From Helopsaltes ochotensis (lineage: Eukaryota > Chordata > Aves > Passeriformes > Locustellidae): a stretch of DNA of 64,000 nt. The stretch spans positions 1,068,963-1,132,962 of the forward strand of contig VXBM01000044.1 of NCBI GenBank assembly GCA_013400155.1. The letters run 5' to 3'. Each line of letters starts with the position of its first letter. The first letter of the stretch is position 1. Shown piece by piece: positions 25,255-37,899 of this stretch. The notes under the pieces are model-generated. The model was not told where the DNA came from and searched no databases. It worked only from the letters and a program-made list of their open reading frames with translations. A program made the translations under genes and the position numbers.

Positions 25255-25450
25255 CAGATGGGACAACCACCGAGGCTCCTCCTCAGCGGCGCTGCCACGG
25301 CCACCGCGCACCCCTGGACGCCCAAGGGCCGAGTGCCACAGGGCAGAGGCTTGGGACGCTGGCTGAGGTGTTTGGGGGTGCTCCAGCCAGGAAGCTGGAG
25401 GGTCTGACCACCCGAACATTCCTCCCAGCCTGAGAAGAGTGCGCGGTGCT
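25255..25450. other. Isolated CpG-rich patch
   Basis: Roughly a dozen CpG dinucleotides fall within 200 bases (clusters gcggcgctgccacggcc and accgcgcac near 25286-25312, and gtgcgcgg near 25441). The surrounding DNA is CpG-poor and AT-rich. Open frames run across it on both strands, but none shows a recognisable domain. It could be a small orphan CpG island, a GC-rich exon of an unrecognised gene, or part of an unrecognised repeat. Confidence 0.45.
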
Positions 25451-25763
25451 TGTGGCTGTGATATCCTTATATCAGGTCAGGTTAAACAGTTCCCAGGTGG
25501 AAAGAAGGGGACGGAATGGACTTGCTGAAGTCTAAGCACAGGCTAATGAAATTTCTGTTGGGGCTGCTGGAGCTAGTCAGCATTATATAGTCCCTGGATC
25601 ATCAGGGACTTTATGATCTTAGTCTATTTGTGTGCTAACAATAACTTCAGCTGCTAGTTTCATGAGCTCTGCTCTTTGCAGGAAACAGTAAACTCTGCCT
25701 GAAAATCAGTATGTAAAAACATTGTAGGGGAAGGGAAAAAAATAGAGCCACACACACAAAAAA

Positions 25764-25764
<1 letters not shown>

Positions 25765-25830
<66 letters not shown>
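25765..25830. repeat. Poly(A) tract, 66 bases
   Basis: An uninterrupted run of A on the plus strand, preceded by a short CA-rich stretch. I could not find a retroposed sequence upstream that it would terminate. Confidence 0.95.
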
Positions 25831-25832
<2 letters not shown>

Positions 25833-26279
25833 GACAAAAGGCTGTAGGAGATTAATAAAACTTAACTGACTTACAAATAGAAAGAAATATAATTGTTAAA
25901 ATAAAACTTAACTGAAATGGGTTTTTAAAAAATTTTCATATCTCAGATCTCCAAGGTTGCATTTGCTGAGAAGTCTGCAGCTTGTTATTTTTATATTTCT
26001 GGGTTTCCATCTCTTTATATCAATCTGGTGAAAGCTTATTAAACCCTTATTTGAATTTTTGTATCTCTTTCTGCCTAAACCTTTACAGTGACTCACATAA
26101 AAAGCAATATTTTTAAAATCCATGTACAAAAGCTAGAATAGTAGCCCAAGTTTTAGCAATATACTTTGATTTTATCAGGCCTTGCTAAAGAAATGATTGG
26201 GATATAAAGTGCTATTTCCCCTTGAATATTTAGATAAAGTGAGTATATTTTGTGGCTTCTGTGGAGAAAACAGGACTCT

Positions 26280-27830
26280 ACTGACGCTCCAGCCTGAGAA
26301 GTCTGCTTTGCACTTGGGTTCTTCTGGAGATAAGTTGGTCTAATTAACTGTTCCTGCATAACTCAGCTGCTTGTCAAATGTTGTTCTTTTCCAGTCTTCT
26401 TCATCAAATCTCAATGGAACAGATAGTTTATCATCCTGTATGTCCATATTTGTTGTTTTGCTCTCACAGTGAGTAAATGTATTCAAAGGTTTTGTGAAAT
26501 ATTACTCTGTTCATTCTGTATTATCTGAATGAGGCACATCAGTTCAGCACAGGTAACTTGTTTTCATGTACAGATTTTATAATGAGAAAGTGTTTGAGGA
26601 AATTTGCCTTTTTTGCAGTCATAAGGTTGGCTTAGGCAAAGGTGTCTCATTTTTTGTCCATTTCTTTTTTTAGTCACCATATGATTTAGTACTTCACCTG
26701 CTGATCATGTTAAATACTTGGGTGTTTTTTAGATTAAGATTAAGATTCCATGGAGCTATTTCTCCATTAAAGAAAGATTTCTTTGTTTCTTAACTTTCTC
26801 TACTAAAATCTTAGCAATGTCAACAGTGACTCACTCAGACTTTGCCGTTTGTCTAGCACCATTGGAATGATGTTGTAGTATGGAAAAATTCACATTCTTT
26901 GGCATACTCCACCAATTCATGAAAAGTCATGTAAATTCCGTTATCTTAAAGGCAATTAGTTGGGACGGTAAAATGGGAGAAATGCCAATTATTTGGGGTG
27001 GTCACCGCAGTGATAACCAGTGAATTTCTTGATTTCTAAGAGGCTAAAACTTGTTCAGTGCTAAGATTCATGCTTTGGTCAAAAGGCCTATCTCTGCATT
27101 TCTTCACAGTCCTTCAGGAATTCTGCAGATTTACATCAGTTTTTTCTTGGACATTTGGGCTGCCATTCAAACAGGTTTGCCAATTATGATTTGTGGTGGT
27201 TTACCACTATTTGAAACACCCTTTTCTTGTTCCATATTAGCTTCATAGCATTTCAGCTCTGGACAGTCTGAAACATGACATGGCTGCCTTTATGTGTGAC
27301 ATTATCTGGTGTCTTCTACAAATTAGTTACAGTATGCTTCAAAGGAAAATGGGCCGTCCTTCCAAAAGGACATACATGAGCATCTGTTTTTGTGAATTTC
27401 TTACAAGTTGTCTAATATTTCATCACAGGTTCTTTTTAGCCTCTGCTCTTAAACTAGCATAGAGGTAACTTAGTTGATCCTGGCTGTCATTTCTAAATTG
27501 CTATGAGGTCAAGATTCTCATGTTCTCTGTCCTGTAAGGCTGTTCTGGATAGAAAATTTACTAAGTACATATTGATCATTTTCTTGTAGTATTCATCTAA
27601 AATATAACACTGAAGCTTCAACAGAAAACACCAGATGTGTCAAAAAGCTGTTAACAGAATTGTGTAGAATGCTGTGCAGTGGGCATTTTCCATATTGGGC
27701 TTTCTAGCTTTGAAAAACAGATTAAAATTTTCCCCATTTAAGAGCAATTGGAAGTAATTCCTTTTCCTATCAAATACATTTGCATGGGTCTGCTATTTGG
27801 TGTGACTGTCACAAATTTAGATGATGACAT
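26280..27830 (-). pseudogene. Ty3/Gypsy-like retrotransposon pol remnant (RNase H to integrase)
   Basis: This minus-strand stretch has no long open frame, but successive broken frames follow the order of a Ty3/Gypsy pol. From 27600 to 27500, LLKLQCYILDEYYKK and MYLVNFLSRTALQD match the conserved linker between RNase H and integrase. At 26945-26832, DNGIYMTFHELVEYAKEC begins the integrase core; from this aspartate to the glutamate position is exactly 35 residues in one frame, and that position (26837-26835) is a stop codon, with another stop six codons before it. At 26405-26351, DEEDWKRTTFDKQLSYAG resembles the tail, and RPTYLQKNPSAKQT (about 26340-26300) the final basic motif. Possible RNase H sequence lies near 27812. 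gag, protease, RT and LTRs were not found. It is clearly dead. The class call is by motif, with no database search. Confidence 0.7.
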
Positions 27831-28091
27831 TTTACCAGAATGCTTTGATTTTCAAAATATCCTGTATGGACTTAAATTACCAGATGATATTGCTTCTTTG
27901 GGTTTCTTTAAGAGAGATTATTTAAAAAAAAAAAGTGGAAATGAAGTTTTTAAATTACATTGCTACATTTTCCAGAAGTACTCAATATTGAACCTGATTT
28001 TTAAAAATTACAGTTGACTGATATAAACTGTCCTTTTGGATAAACATATATTTCTGTAGCAGTGTCACTTGTATTTGAAGTGTTATATCCC

Positions 28092-28140
28092 TAAATATGT
28101 ATAAATAATAAGAATAGTAGTAATAATAAGAAGAAGTACA
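28092..28140. repeat. Imperfect (AAT)/(AAG) purine-rich microsatellite
   Basis: An A-rich tract of AAT, AGT and AAG trinucleotides on the plus strand. Confidence 0.85.
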
Positions 28141-28207
28141 AATACAATACCTGTATTAATGAAGAAATTCAAGTACTTTTTAAATCACAGCTATTTCTGT
28201 CTGACAC

Positions 28208-28870
28208 CCTCATACAGAATCACAAAGAATTACAGAATGGTTGAGATAGGAAGACACCTCTAGAGATCATCCAGTCCAACACTCTGCGCAAACTAAGGTC
28301 AAGTAGAGCAGGCTTATCAGAGCAGTGCCCAGTTGTGTTTTTAATATCTCCAGGAATGTAGACTCCAAAGCCTCTCTGTGCAACTTCATTTGGTGTTTGA
28401 TTAGTCTTGTAATAAAAAGATTTTTCTTATATTTCTGTGGACCCATCAGGCAGGGCCCATGGATGTGTATATTACAGTTTGTTTGAATGTTTTCTAAACT
28501 GAGCCCCTTACAGTAAGGTTAAATCTTCCTTGCTCCAGACATTCTCCCTGGTGTCATGGACCTGGGATTGCCAAAGGTCAGTCTTTCAGTAATGACAGAG
28601 GGAAGGTGACACTGAACATCTTCTCCCCTGTCCCCAGGCACCCAGCCCTACTCAGCCATGAGCCTCCATATTCCACTACATTTCTTTTGCAGCTGCTGGA
28701 TCTGTAGAAACCCTTCTTGTTACTCCTTGTACCCCTTGCCATATTCAGTTTTGAGTGTGCTTTTGTTTTTCTAACCCCACTCCTGTACACAGAGCCTCTC
28801 CAGTCAACTCCCTCAAGGCAGCTGCAGTACATGGGCTGTATATCTGTCCTTCTTTGTGAGACTTAGCCAG
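28208..28870 (-). mobile_element. CR1 fragment, internally deleted
   Basis: A minus-strand CR1. The left edge carries the 3' end (plus strand reads cacagaatcacaaagaatta, then gatcatccagtccaacactc), followed by the ORF2 C-terminal region to about 28470. Sequence from about 28640 to 28830 (cagctgctggatctgtagaa and cttgttactccttgtacccc) matches a part of CR1 upstream of the reverse transcriptase. The RT core between them is absent, so the copy carries an internal deletion. The stretch 28480-28640 is less clearly assigned. No open frame survives. Confidence 0.8.
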
Positions 28871-29678
28871 CCTTTTTAAGTCCGGTTTTCTTTATACACT
28901 CACCCCTTGAGACTCCCATGATATGTCACTTCCAATTATAGAGGAGGAATACCATGATTCCTTTTCAAAGGATGAAAAAGTATCTCTTAAGTATTTGAGG
29001 GGACTGGCCACCAGAGAAAGTAAGACATTCTGTGGAGCACAATGTGCCTTCCAATAGGGTTCAGGGAATTTCACAGTTTCTGCTAAAAATGATGAGTGCA
29101 TAGAGAGGTTTGTTTTCTTGGAAAATATAATCACCTCATTCATCAATAAAAAATGAGGGGTTTTGAAAAATTGAATTTATTGTGAATGCAATGCCCTGAA
29201 ATTAAGAACACTAACTGCCAGCTTCAAGGGACTGGCAGCAAAGTGTGTTCCCTTCATAATGTAAAGTATAGCCCTTGGACAAGCCGCATTTCTACAGAAT
29301 GTAAAACGAGCCTCGTACAGCACCTTGCTTCTAAGGTCACTTGTTCTTTTCATATGAAGATGCCACCCTATAAGTTTGGGAAATCCTTGTCACAAAATAG
29401 CTGTGGGCTGGCCAGAGACTATAAATCATGTTTTGGAATTTAGGGTGTTATCCAATATGAATGAGACCATTCCTTCTATATAAACAACTTTCTATTTTTT
29501 TTCTGTCCATTATGCTGGAGCTAAATATAACATACTAATGGGCTCTGTAGGCTTGCAGTGGATTTCCTATTGTGACTCAATATTTTTTCTATTAATTTAT
29601 TTTTTATGTGTTTCCACTCCTATTTCTAGCAGCACAGCATATATCCTCACTATAAGAAAGTAAAAAAAGAAAAAAATA
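28871..29678. other. Unassigned single-copy DNA
   Basis: No gene or repeat recognised. An 84-codon minus-strand frame (28892-29146) has no recognisable domain. Confidence 0.45.
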
Positions 29679-29802
29679 NNNNNNNNNNNNNNNNNNNNNN
29701 NNNNNNNNNNNNNNNNNNNNNNNNNNNNNNNNNNNNNNNNNNNNNNNNNNNNNNNNNNNNNNNNNNNNNNNNNNNNNNNNNNNNNNNNNNNNNNNNNNNN
29801 NN
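29679..29802. other. Assembly gap (124 N)
   Basis: A run of 124 undetermined bases. It sits between an A-rich segment with scattered G (29660-29678) and an AAAAAG repeat, so the missing DNA is probably more of the same repeat. Its true length is unknown. Confidence 0.98.
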
Positions 29803-29878
29803 AAAAAGAAAAAGAAAAAGAAAAAGAAAAAGAAAAAGAAAAAGAAAAAGAAAAAGAAAAAGAAAAAGAAAAAGAAAG
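29803..29878. repeat. (AAAAAG)n microsatellite
   Basis: About twelve perfect AAAAAG hexamers directly follow the assembly gap, giving a strict purine strand that likely caused the gap. Confidence 0.97.
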
Positions 29879-32800
29879 ATTTAAAACCATGATTTATCTT
29901 CTATTTGAAAAAAACATCTGCAGAACAAAATGAGCCTCTTGATGCCGGAATTGTCATCAATGATGACTTTGACAAAATGAGCAATACATAATTTCCTAGC
30001 TCCCTTGCGAAGCTGAAACAGATTGTTGAATAAAACACTGGAGGAGATGCATATGGGGTGAGTAGACCAGCTTTGAATATGAACACACGCAGGTGGTCAT
30101 TTAGTAGTGGTTCTAAGAGGCAGGACATCCCTAATTTGGAGGGTCATTTGCATTTGGAAATGCTCACTGATAAATAGTGATGTATTCCCTATAGTAAAGC
30201 AGGACTGATACTGCCAAAACTACAGCTATTTCTGTTCCAGGGTAACTTGAACAAACCAGACAGCCCAAGGCAAAGTAGAGAGTGGTTTACACTCCAGCAA
30301 ACCTGCCATTAGTGGTGAGTTTGCAGAATACAGATTAGTAAGATTTGAAAAAGTGCTTTCTAAAAAATAAAAAAAAATATAACTTCTTCACTTCTGGTAA
30401 GAAATGATGGTTTTCTTGTAGAGGCAAGTAGAGCAGCTGTATTGACTGAAATGCTGTGGAAAATAGTCAGCCTTCAAAAATGTTTTATCACAACCTCCAA
30501 TTTTACCACTACTCTGAATTCTCAAATTGCACACTCCACCGTCAGTCACTTGACAGAAGCTGCAACACTCAAATATGTATGTTCCTGTATCTCTCTTACT
30601 CCATTTTTTGACTGTGTGCCTGTGTATACTGTTAGATCATGAAAGATACTATTTTAGGAACATCTTTAAGAAATGTTGTGCTTACCATGTATAAATTTAT
30701 GATTGTTTGAAGAAGGGTGGCATATGATCATTTTGAATAGCATTTCATTGCATTCTTAGTACTTGCCTGTGTCAGCCAAATTAATGTTCCATTAAGGAAT
30801 TATCAATCTACCAATCAAGAAAGGTTTCTCTGAGATGCTGTTTCTGCAAAAACCTTTTCTTTGAAGTTCCCACAAGATGTTCTGATTGCCTTCAACCCCA
30901 AGGAGATTAAATGATGTTGTGAGCTTTTCAGGACTGAGGACACTCTTCCAGTTTGGACAGAGTATGACATTCGAAGGCCTTACTTCTGGCTAGGACCTTC
31001 AGATATTAGTATGCTATAAATAACTAAGGATGATGCCAGCTTGGGGGCACTTAGCAATGTGTGAGAGCATGCTGCTCCTTCAGCAATAGTTCTGTAATCT
31101 CAGTCCTTTAGCATATTACCTCTAAAAGAACATAACTTCCTCTGGAACCTTCATTTCCATTTAACCAGCCTTGTCCTTTTTTCAGATATACTCCCCTTGA
31201 CAAGTGTAAAAGAAATACCCCAATGAAAACTTGTTCACAACCGTTAATTACTTTTGACCAGACTCCTTCCTCCATACTGTGGTTAATAGTGTAGATTGGA
31301 AAAAATAACAGCCAGATCTTTTATCCCAGCAATTATCGAGAAACGAAAGTGACAATTTGCTTACTTGCCTGAAAGATCAAACAGTAAAACCCTAATTTCA
31401 GTCACTTGGCACTGGATTTTATATATTGAAACTGGCAGGCACGCTTTATGCAATGTCCAAGCAGAAATGACCTCAGGCTTTTATGGACTATAGCACAATG
31501 TTCTCAGAATCACTGACTGCCTGGCTTTTAGGGGACTCCCTTTCTTTTGTTGTTGGTTGTTTGTTTGAGCTTTTTTGTTTTGTTGTGTTTTCTGGGGGTT
31601 TTGGAGGGGTTTTAAGTGCATGTTAACCACACATACATATGATCAGAGGGAAAATTTGAAAAAAAAAGAAAAAGTGACCTAATGAATCCTACATCATACA
31701 AATACAGTGTAGTGTGCCTTGGCACTCAGTGTTTAATAACCCATCCTTAGAGACAGTGGAAAACTGCAGTAATTGAAGAAGGAAGAATATTTGACTCTTG
31801 AGTATGACTTTATGAACACTATATAGTTCATAGAACACTAGGGATATTTTAAGTGCAGACCATTGGTGTACAGTAAGTTTACCTCTTTGACAAATGATTA
31901 TTTTACCACATACTCATACAGGAATCTTTTACTACTGCAGACGAATGAAGATAAAAAGCTGCAGAGTATTCTCATTCCCCATTTCTGTATTTCCCACTTC
32001 CTTAAATCTAGTCTCCATTATGTCCTTCAGGTCAGAGGAAAAAAGAAGTTCAGGACTAGTGTGAGTCAATTCACTTTGCTAAAATCAGCATGATCAGATT
32101 TTTTTTGGTTTAACAAGGTGGTTGCTTTACAGACACCTGCCTTTCCTCCACTGATCTGCACTCTGAAGTTGAAGCGCAGCTCACTCACTAGTAATTGACT
32201 AAAGAGTTCACTAATCTTTTCCTATAACTCCTGCCTATGGGAGAGGTTCATTGAACCTACATGAATATTGAACAATTTCTGGCTACAAACGTCTGTGCAC
32301 AGCTCTATATGGCTAGCTAAATGCTAAAAATTAGGTATCTTTACCTCAGAAAGAACAGAAATCTGAACGCATTAAAGAGTTCTTCTGCAGAAAAATGGAT
32401 CAGTACTGCTTAAGCTTTGCACAATGCAGTCTCTTTTGAAGCCAAGTGATTCACAAGGCTTTATATACACAACTAAAAGAGTTCTCTGCAGATTTTATCA
32501 TATGGAAATCATAGTACAGTCCATTAATTACCCTCTCTGATGAAAGGAAGGATGAAATTTGTTATAGAATCAGACCACAAGATACAAAGTCCCAGGCATC
32601 CATTATATAATTTAGTCCTGACATAGCACATTAAATTCTGAGAAAGAAAGACCATTTTACTGTAAAGTCAGCAAAATGCCACCAAACTAAAACCCTGCTG
32701 CCTGCATACCACTAACCATATCTACAGTGAATAACTACTTTAATGATCACATCGGTATTAATGGTATAAGAATTTTACAGTGGTCTGTGCTTTCACTTCA

Positions 32801-33026
32801 GCCTCACATAGGCATTTCTGTTGCTCCAGCAGTCATTTTAAGCTTTGACATTTTGGTGAAATATTAAACCTCCTATTTACACCATCAAGCCTTTTCAATC
32901 TGCAACCTGGTACACCAAAGGCATACCTGTTGAATTAACATGCCCTCCTGCTACCCCTTCCTGGATCTGTTTGCCAACCAGGGGAGCAAACACATTAGGA
33001 CATAATTTCCAGGAGCTGGCTAGTGG
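29879..33026. other. Unassigned single-copy DNA
   Basis: No gene or transposon recognised. A G/T-rich low-complexity patch lies at 31548-31613, with several runs of four or more T and G (for example tctgggggttttggaggggt). Confidence 0.45.
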
Positions 33027-33270
33027 TGAGGCTGTGGCTCAACCCTGAACTAACAGTGCTGCCTGGCCTGGGCTGTGCCACCAATGGCCTGGGACACAGT
33101 GTGACCCATTGTCGAGATAGGACACAGAATGGACAACACTCACACGCTGAGATGTCTAAGGCAAAAGAAGGGCAGTTTATTTACAAACTTGATATTTATA
33201 GAATTCTAAAAGTGACCATGGATTGGAGGATGAAATTGCCACTTCTCTAACCACACTGGTCAAACCAACA
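33027..33270 (-). mobile_element. Short LTR (solo), minus strand
   Basis: Read on the minus strand it starts TGTTGGTTTGACCAGTGTGG (33270 leftwards), has a TATAAATA box near 33200, then an AATAAA signal about 15 bases further on near 33180. The R/U5-like stretch follows (gtgttgtccattctgtgtcc, then cactgtgtcccaggcc). This compact layout, about 240 bp in all, is typical of avian ERVK-type LTRs. The 3' end is uncertain: TG/CA termini near 33027 or 33033 are possible and no target-site duplication was found. No internal viral sequence is attached. Confidence 0.7.
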
Positions 33271-35194
33271 GTCTATCAATTCTCTCCTCCTCTATAATAG
33301 AATGTGAAAATTATTATTATTTACATGAAAGTGTGTGAGAAACTCCATTAGAAAAATGTAAGCATCAGAAGGCTTAGAAGAACAAGGTGACGACTCACAG
33401 GTTTTAGAAGAGAGCAATTTCTAAAGCTCAGCACTGACCACATGCCTTCAGCCAGAAAACAGAGGGACAAAACCAAAGTCCTGTCTTTTCCTTGCCTCCA
33501 GACAGGAAAGAAAGGTGAAGTTGAGCTGTCCCTAAATGCATGGTAGAGTAACATGAAATTCCATATTTTTTACTGTTTACAGTGAGAAATTTGGTACCTT
33601 TTTGGTTATAGCACCTGGTGTCAAAGTCCTAGAGCTCAAAGATGGCATCACAGGAAATGAAGACCTGCCCTGTCTCCTTTCACAATCCAAATCAAGATGT
33701 AGCCCAGAGTCAGAAAGGGGAACTCTATTTGGTTTACTGTGTGCAATTAATTCATTTCTGCAGTGACGTCTAGTGGAATGAATTTAATGATTTTTGCCAT
33801 GTTTATAAACTGCCTGAGAATGTGCTGGGTGCTTTGGTCACCCCTTGAGCTTTTGGACTCACAGCCTTTGCTATCCTAAGGCTGTATTTTCCCCCTCACA
33901 GCTGGCTGCACAGTGTGGAGCAGCTCAAACAGACTGCATTCAGCTGGGTATTTACTTAATTTACTTTTTCGTACGACCTCTGATTTAAGTAAAATTATGA
34001 ATAAATTAGAAAGCTACCACATGGCTTTCCCACCAGGACAGCACACATTCCGCTGCTATTTCAAATTCAGTGATCTGTTTCTATGCTAAGGTTCACAGTG
34101 AGGCATTGCTATCTGACAACTGCTCAGCTCAAAGTTCAAAGATCAATATGAGACTGTGTGTGGGTCGGGTTTGGGAACAAATGCAGTACAGTAATGGGGA
34201 CAGTATATTCTAAGACAACAAAGAGAATATTTGTTTTCAGCATGCCATTTGCTCGGCAAGGTTTTATCCAAATCCATTAGAGAGCACAGCTAACAGCACT
34301 GCTGTGGCTATGAACACCCTTATGTGAGTCTACTTCATTATATGTTAGCCCTAAGAGGCCTCAGTAGACTAAACAAGTACAGCTATACGGGGGGATGAAA
34401 GGATCAGAGATCAATTTATAGGAAAAACAAACTCCCCCTGTACCTCCTCCTTCTCAGAAGCCGGTGATTAGGCTGTGTAAGGCACTTCAGCAGCGATGCC
34501 AGCCAACATCAGCATCCTCTCCGCACCCCCCTCAGTGCATCCCATGCATCGGAATCGCAGCAACTGGAATCCATCGTTTCCCAGCAGCAGATAAGGCTCC
34601 CCTTGTTTATAACTAGTAGAATGGGGGTAAAATGAAGCTTCATAACAATGTTATTTGTTCTGAATCACAAAAATGTGCATGATTTGCATGAACAAAACCC
34701 TCCTTATCTTAAGCATCCACCCCAATAGCCTCCACATTATATACCTTTCTTCCATTTTAGTAGGAAGAAAAGTCCATAAGTTCAAGGTAATAGAGGAGCT
34801 GGATGTCAGAACAGACCTTTTTGTTTCCATACACAAGCAGACACTTTAAACCTTCGTCATGAGTTTGGAGAGTTTCCTGCCTTTTAAAGTGTTCGGTTTC
34901 TCAATGTGTTTTTTTCAACAGACAATGTTTCTTTGTAGAGGTTTTCCTTGTTGTCTATCTAAAATGTTGATCTTTTCTGCTCCTACTAGATAATTTTTAT
35001 TAAATTAAAGCATCAACCTTGGCAAAAAAAAGAAAAGGAAAGAGTCAGAAAAGAGAGATGCCAAATGCTAGTAAGCATTTAACTGCAGCACTCTCTGCCA
35101 ATATTAAAGGTATATTTTACTTAAGAGTTCTAGGAGAAAGTTATTTTTGAAATATCTTTTTACAGCACAACCTGCAGTGAAAGCCTTCTGAATC
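33271..35194. other. Unassigned single-copy DNA; candidate conserved segments
   Basis: No gene recognised. The segment 33940-34080 is AT-rich with homeodomain-like cores (acttaatttac, gatttaagtaaaattatg). The segment 34440-34620 is unusually GC-balanced for this area, with a few CpGs. Both are weak candidates for regulatory DNA. Confidence 0.35.
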
Positions 35195-35218
35195 TTTTTT
35201 TTTTTTTTTTTTTTTTTT
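35195..35218. repeat. Poly(T) tract, 24 bases
   Basis: An uninterrupted T run on the plus strand. No adjacent minus-strand retroposon was recognised. Confidence 0.95.
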
Positions 35219-37899
35219 AACAGAGCTGTGTCTTACTGAAATACTTAAAAACAGCAGAGTTACAAGCTATTGAGGTTGTTCATGTTAACAACATACATAA
35301 AAATTCTTGACTGGATGCTTGCAAGACATGTACTTGATTTAGTGGCTTATGTTTGGCATGGAAAAGGTAAGGTCTGTGTGACAAACCAGAGTATTGCTTT
35401 TGTCCTCTCCTCTCATCTGTTACCTTGAGAAGAATAACCCATGAAACGTAAAGAAGGCCTATGTTATGCTTAGAATAAATTAGTTTTTCCCTTGGTAATA
35501 ATCAAGGCTGGTCAGAAGAATATGTCCTATCATCCTTTGATTTCTGGAACTTACCCAAGAAAATAACCACATATATATTGTCTCCAAATACATTATATAA
35601 GATTCAGGAAAGTCTTATCAAAACCAACTGAAGATGTTCTCATGAGGTTTAAAATCTTAATACTAGTCCTATCCATTCAAAATCTCGTGATGGAGTTGTC
35701 ATTGCTTCATACTGGTAATTGAAGTGAGCTTTGGGGCATCTCCCTTATTCAGTAAATGTGAACACATTCACAATAGCTGAGAGGCTGAAAAATCAGTGTT
35801 ACTGGTGTATTCCATAAGCACCACACATAGTGGTGATTGACCTACTTCAGTGCTTCTGTGAATATGAATGAAGCATTCTCAAATCCTTAAAATGCTGCCA
35901 AACATATCTGTGACAGGGTATATCCCTTTCATTCTGTGCCAGGATAGCAACCTTGATCCTCAGGACTTAAAAAATAACCTCCAAGATTTCTATATGCATC
36001 CCTATGAGTCAATTTAATCTCATCTCAACCATCGTGTCTTTATCATTATTAATATTGATATTTTTTATTTAAAAATATTTACATAAAAGTAATTATTTAG
36101 AGACTAAAAGAAATGGGGTAATATTAGATAGGTTGTAGTGTTTACCTCTGAGTAAATATCCTTTTATAAATGAGTTCTAATACTCTAAAACATGGCTACT
36201 CTTAAACATGCTGTGAAACATGTTAAAATCAACAGCTCTTCTTCCACCTGTATCTCAGAGTTGCCCTTTGAAGTCATTCCTCAGGGGAAGCTATTATGCT
36301 GCAGAAACCTTCCTGAAAGCTGCTCCCACACAAGAGGAAAAGCTAAATACATTGTGTAACACAACAGTGCAATTACACAAAAAGCAAACAGAGACTCTGG
36401 CACTCTCCTGCATGTCGCAGCCCCTGTGCGCTCTGTTCTGTGACGTGGGCACCTACTTGTTGCTGGCATGTCTTGACCCCGTCCTGTTTTCAAGAGAAAT
36501 ACAGTTGTTGACCCAACAAACAGCCCTATGTGGCACAGCCCTGCGGGCAGGGTTCACCACTGCTATGGCCAACACGTCAGTCATGTGGGCTACCCAGCAA
36601 ACAGTGCTTTGCCTCTGCCTTTCCACATCCAGCTTGATCCCAGAAGCAAAGTTACCTTTATGAAGCCACATCTTTGCCAGTTTTGTTGGAAAACCTTTGT
36701 GTGTAGCTCGTCAGACAGCAGTAAAGGGGTCTTGATGTGGGGGGTATTTTTCCCGTCAGAATTCCTGCACTAAAATACATGAAAAGATTTTTCTAATCAA
36801 TGACTTCTACCAAGATTCAGTTTGGTTTGTTGTCTTGTGAAACACAAAAAGTAGAAATATATATTTTTAGTCAAAAAAGGAACTAATTGGCTGCTTTAAT
36901 GCAAAATCAAACACCTTTTATAATTGCTTTATGTACACATAAAAGTTCCCTGCTAGCTGTGCCAGTGAAGCCTGTATTTTATCTGCATCATCTGCTTCTT
37001 TTGAGATCAGAGGATTTCTGACTCAAACCACATACCCTCTTTCTCAGTATCTCTCTGTACGTATATTACTATTTCCTCTTTCATATAATCTAACAATCTT
37101 CTGAAGATGTTATAATTGTACCTTAAGCATCTACATTATCTGAGTGGAAAAACCCCGTAAAAATGGGGGAGGGTGGAAACATTTTATTTCAAAACCATGT
37201 TCCACAAAGCTCAGTTAATTTATGTCTCTGAAGGTTTCTTCTTTCTTACCTTCATATATGGGCATCTTGGTATATTTATCCCTTCTGAAGGATAAAGATG
37301 TGGGTTTCCATTACTGTAGCTTGTAAACACTTTAGACTCTTTGTTTATGCTCGAACACCAGAAGGAGAAAAGAAAGCCCTACACCGTCTGATGCATTACT
37401 CTGACTAACATCTAGAACTTGAATGCTGTATGTTTTGCCCGTCTCGTTTGGTATATTCCTAGTTGTAAATGTGCTAGATGTACATCTTTATATTTCCTTT
37501 CCTGGAAACACCAGCTTACCCTTGTTACAACTGAAGAACTAAGCATCATTTGACCCAAATATCTGTGAAAAGCTGGTCACATAAAAGATTTAGAACAGTT
37601 GTTCAATAGAGTTGTACCACTAATCAACTGTTTTCCAACTAGGCATTTTCTGTTTATCATGAGAAAAACAACTATTTGCTCTATGTCCTAGTTTCTAGGC
37701 TACCTTAAGAGGTTAAAATTGGGTGTTCTGTAGAGGCTGGTCACAGAGTAGCAGTAATCACAAGATGACAGCCATTAAACTGATGTATGGAGTGGCCAGA
37801 GATGACTGGAGTTGATCCTAGCAAATGGTACTAGGAGGAAAAGAAGTGCAGTGCACAGCATTAAGTTTTATTAGCTTTGCAAGTCCTAGGATCTATGTC
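35219..37899. other. Unassigned single-copy DNA
   Basis: No gene recognised. A 147-codon frame at 36220-36663 lies in a locally G+C-richer patch, but it has no domain I know, many Cys/Leu/Thr residues and no splice or promoter context, so I do not call it a gene. Confidence 0.45.

Noticed and set aside
27748..28017. 89-codon plus-strand frame
   Set aside because: It partly overlaps the antisense side of the Gypsy-like remnant and contains no domain; most likely an antisense shadow.
29597..29890. Minus-strand frame with FSFSFS repeats
   Set aside because: A translation of the (AAAAAG)n repeat and of the N gap.
36220..36663. 147-codon plus-strand frame
   Set aside because: No recognisable family; overlapping frames are open on the other strand too, as expected in a G+C-richer patch.
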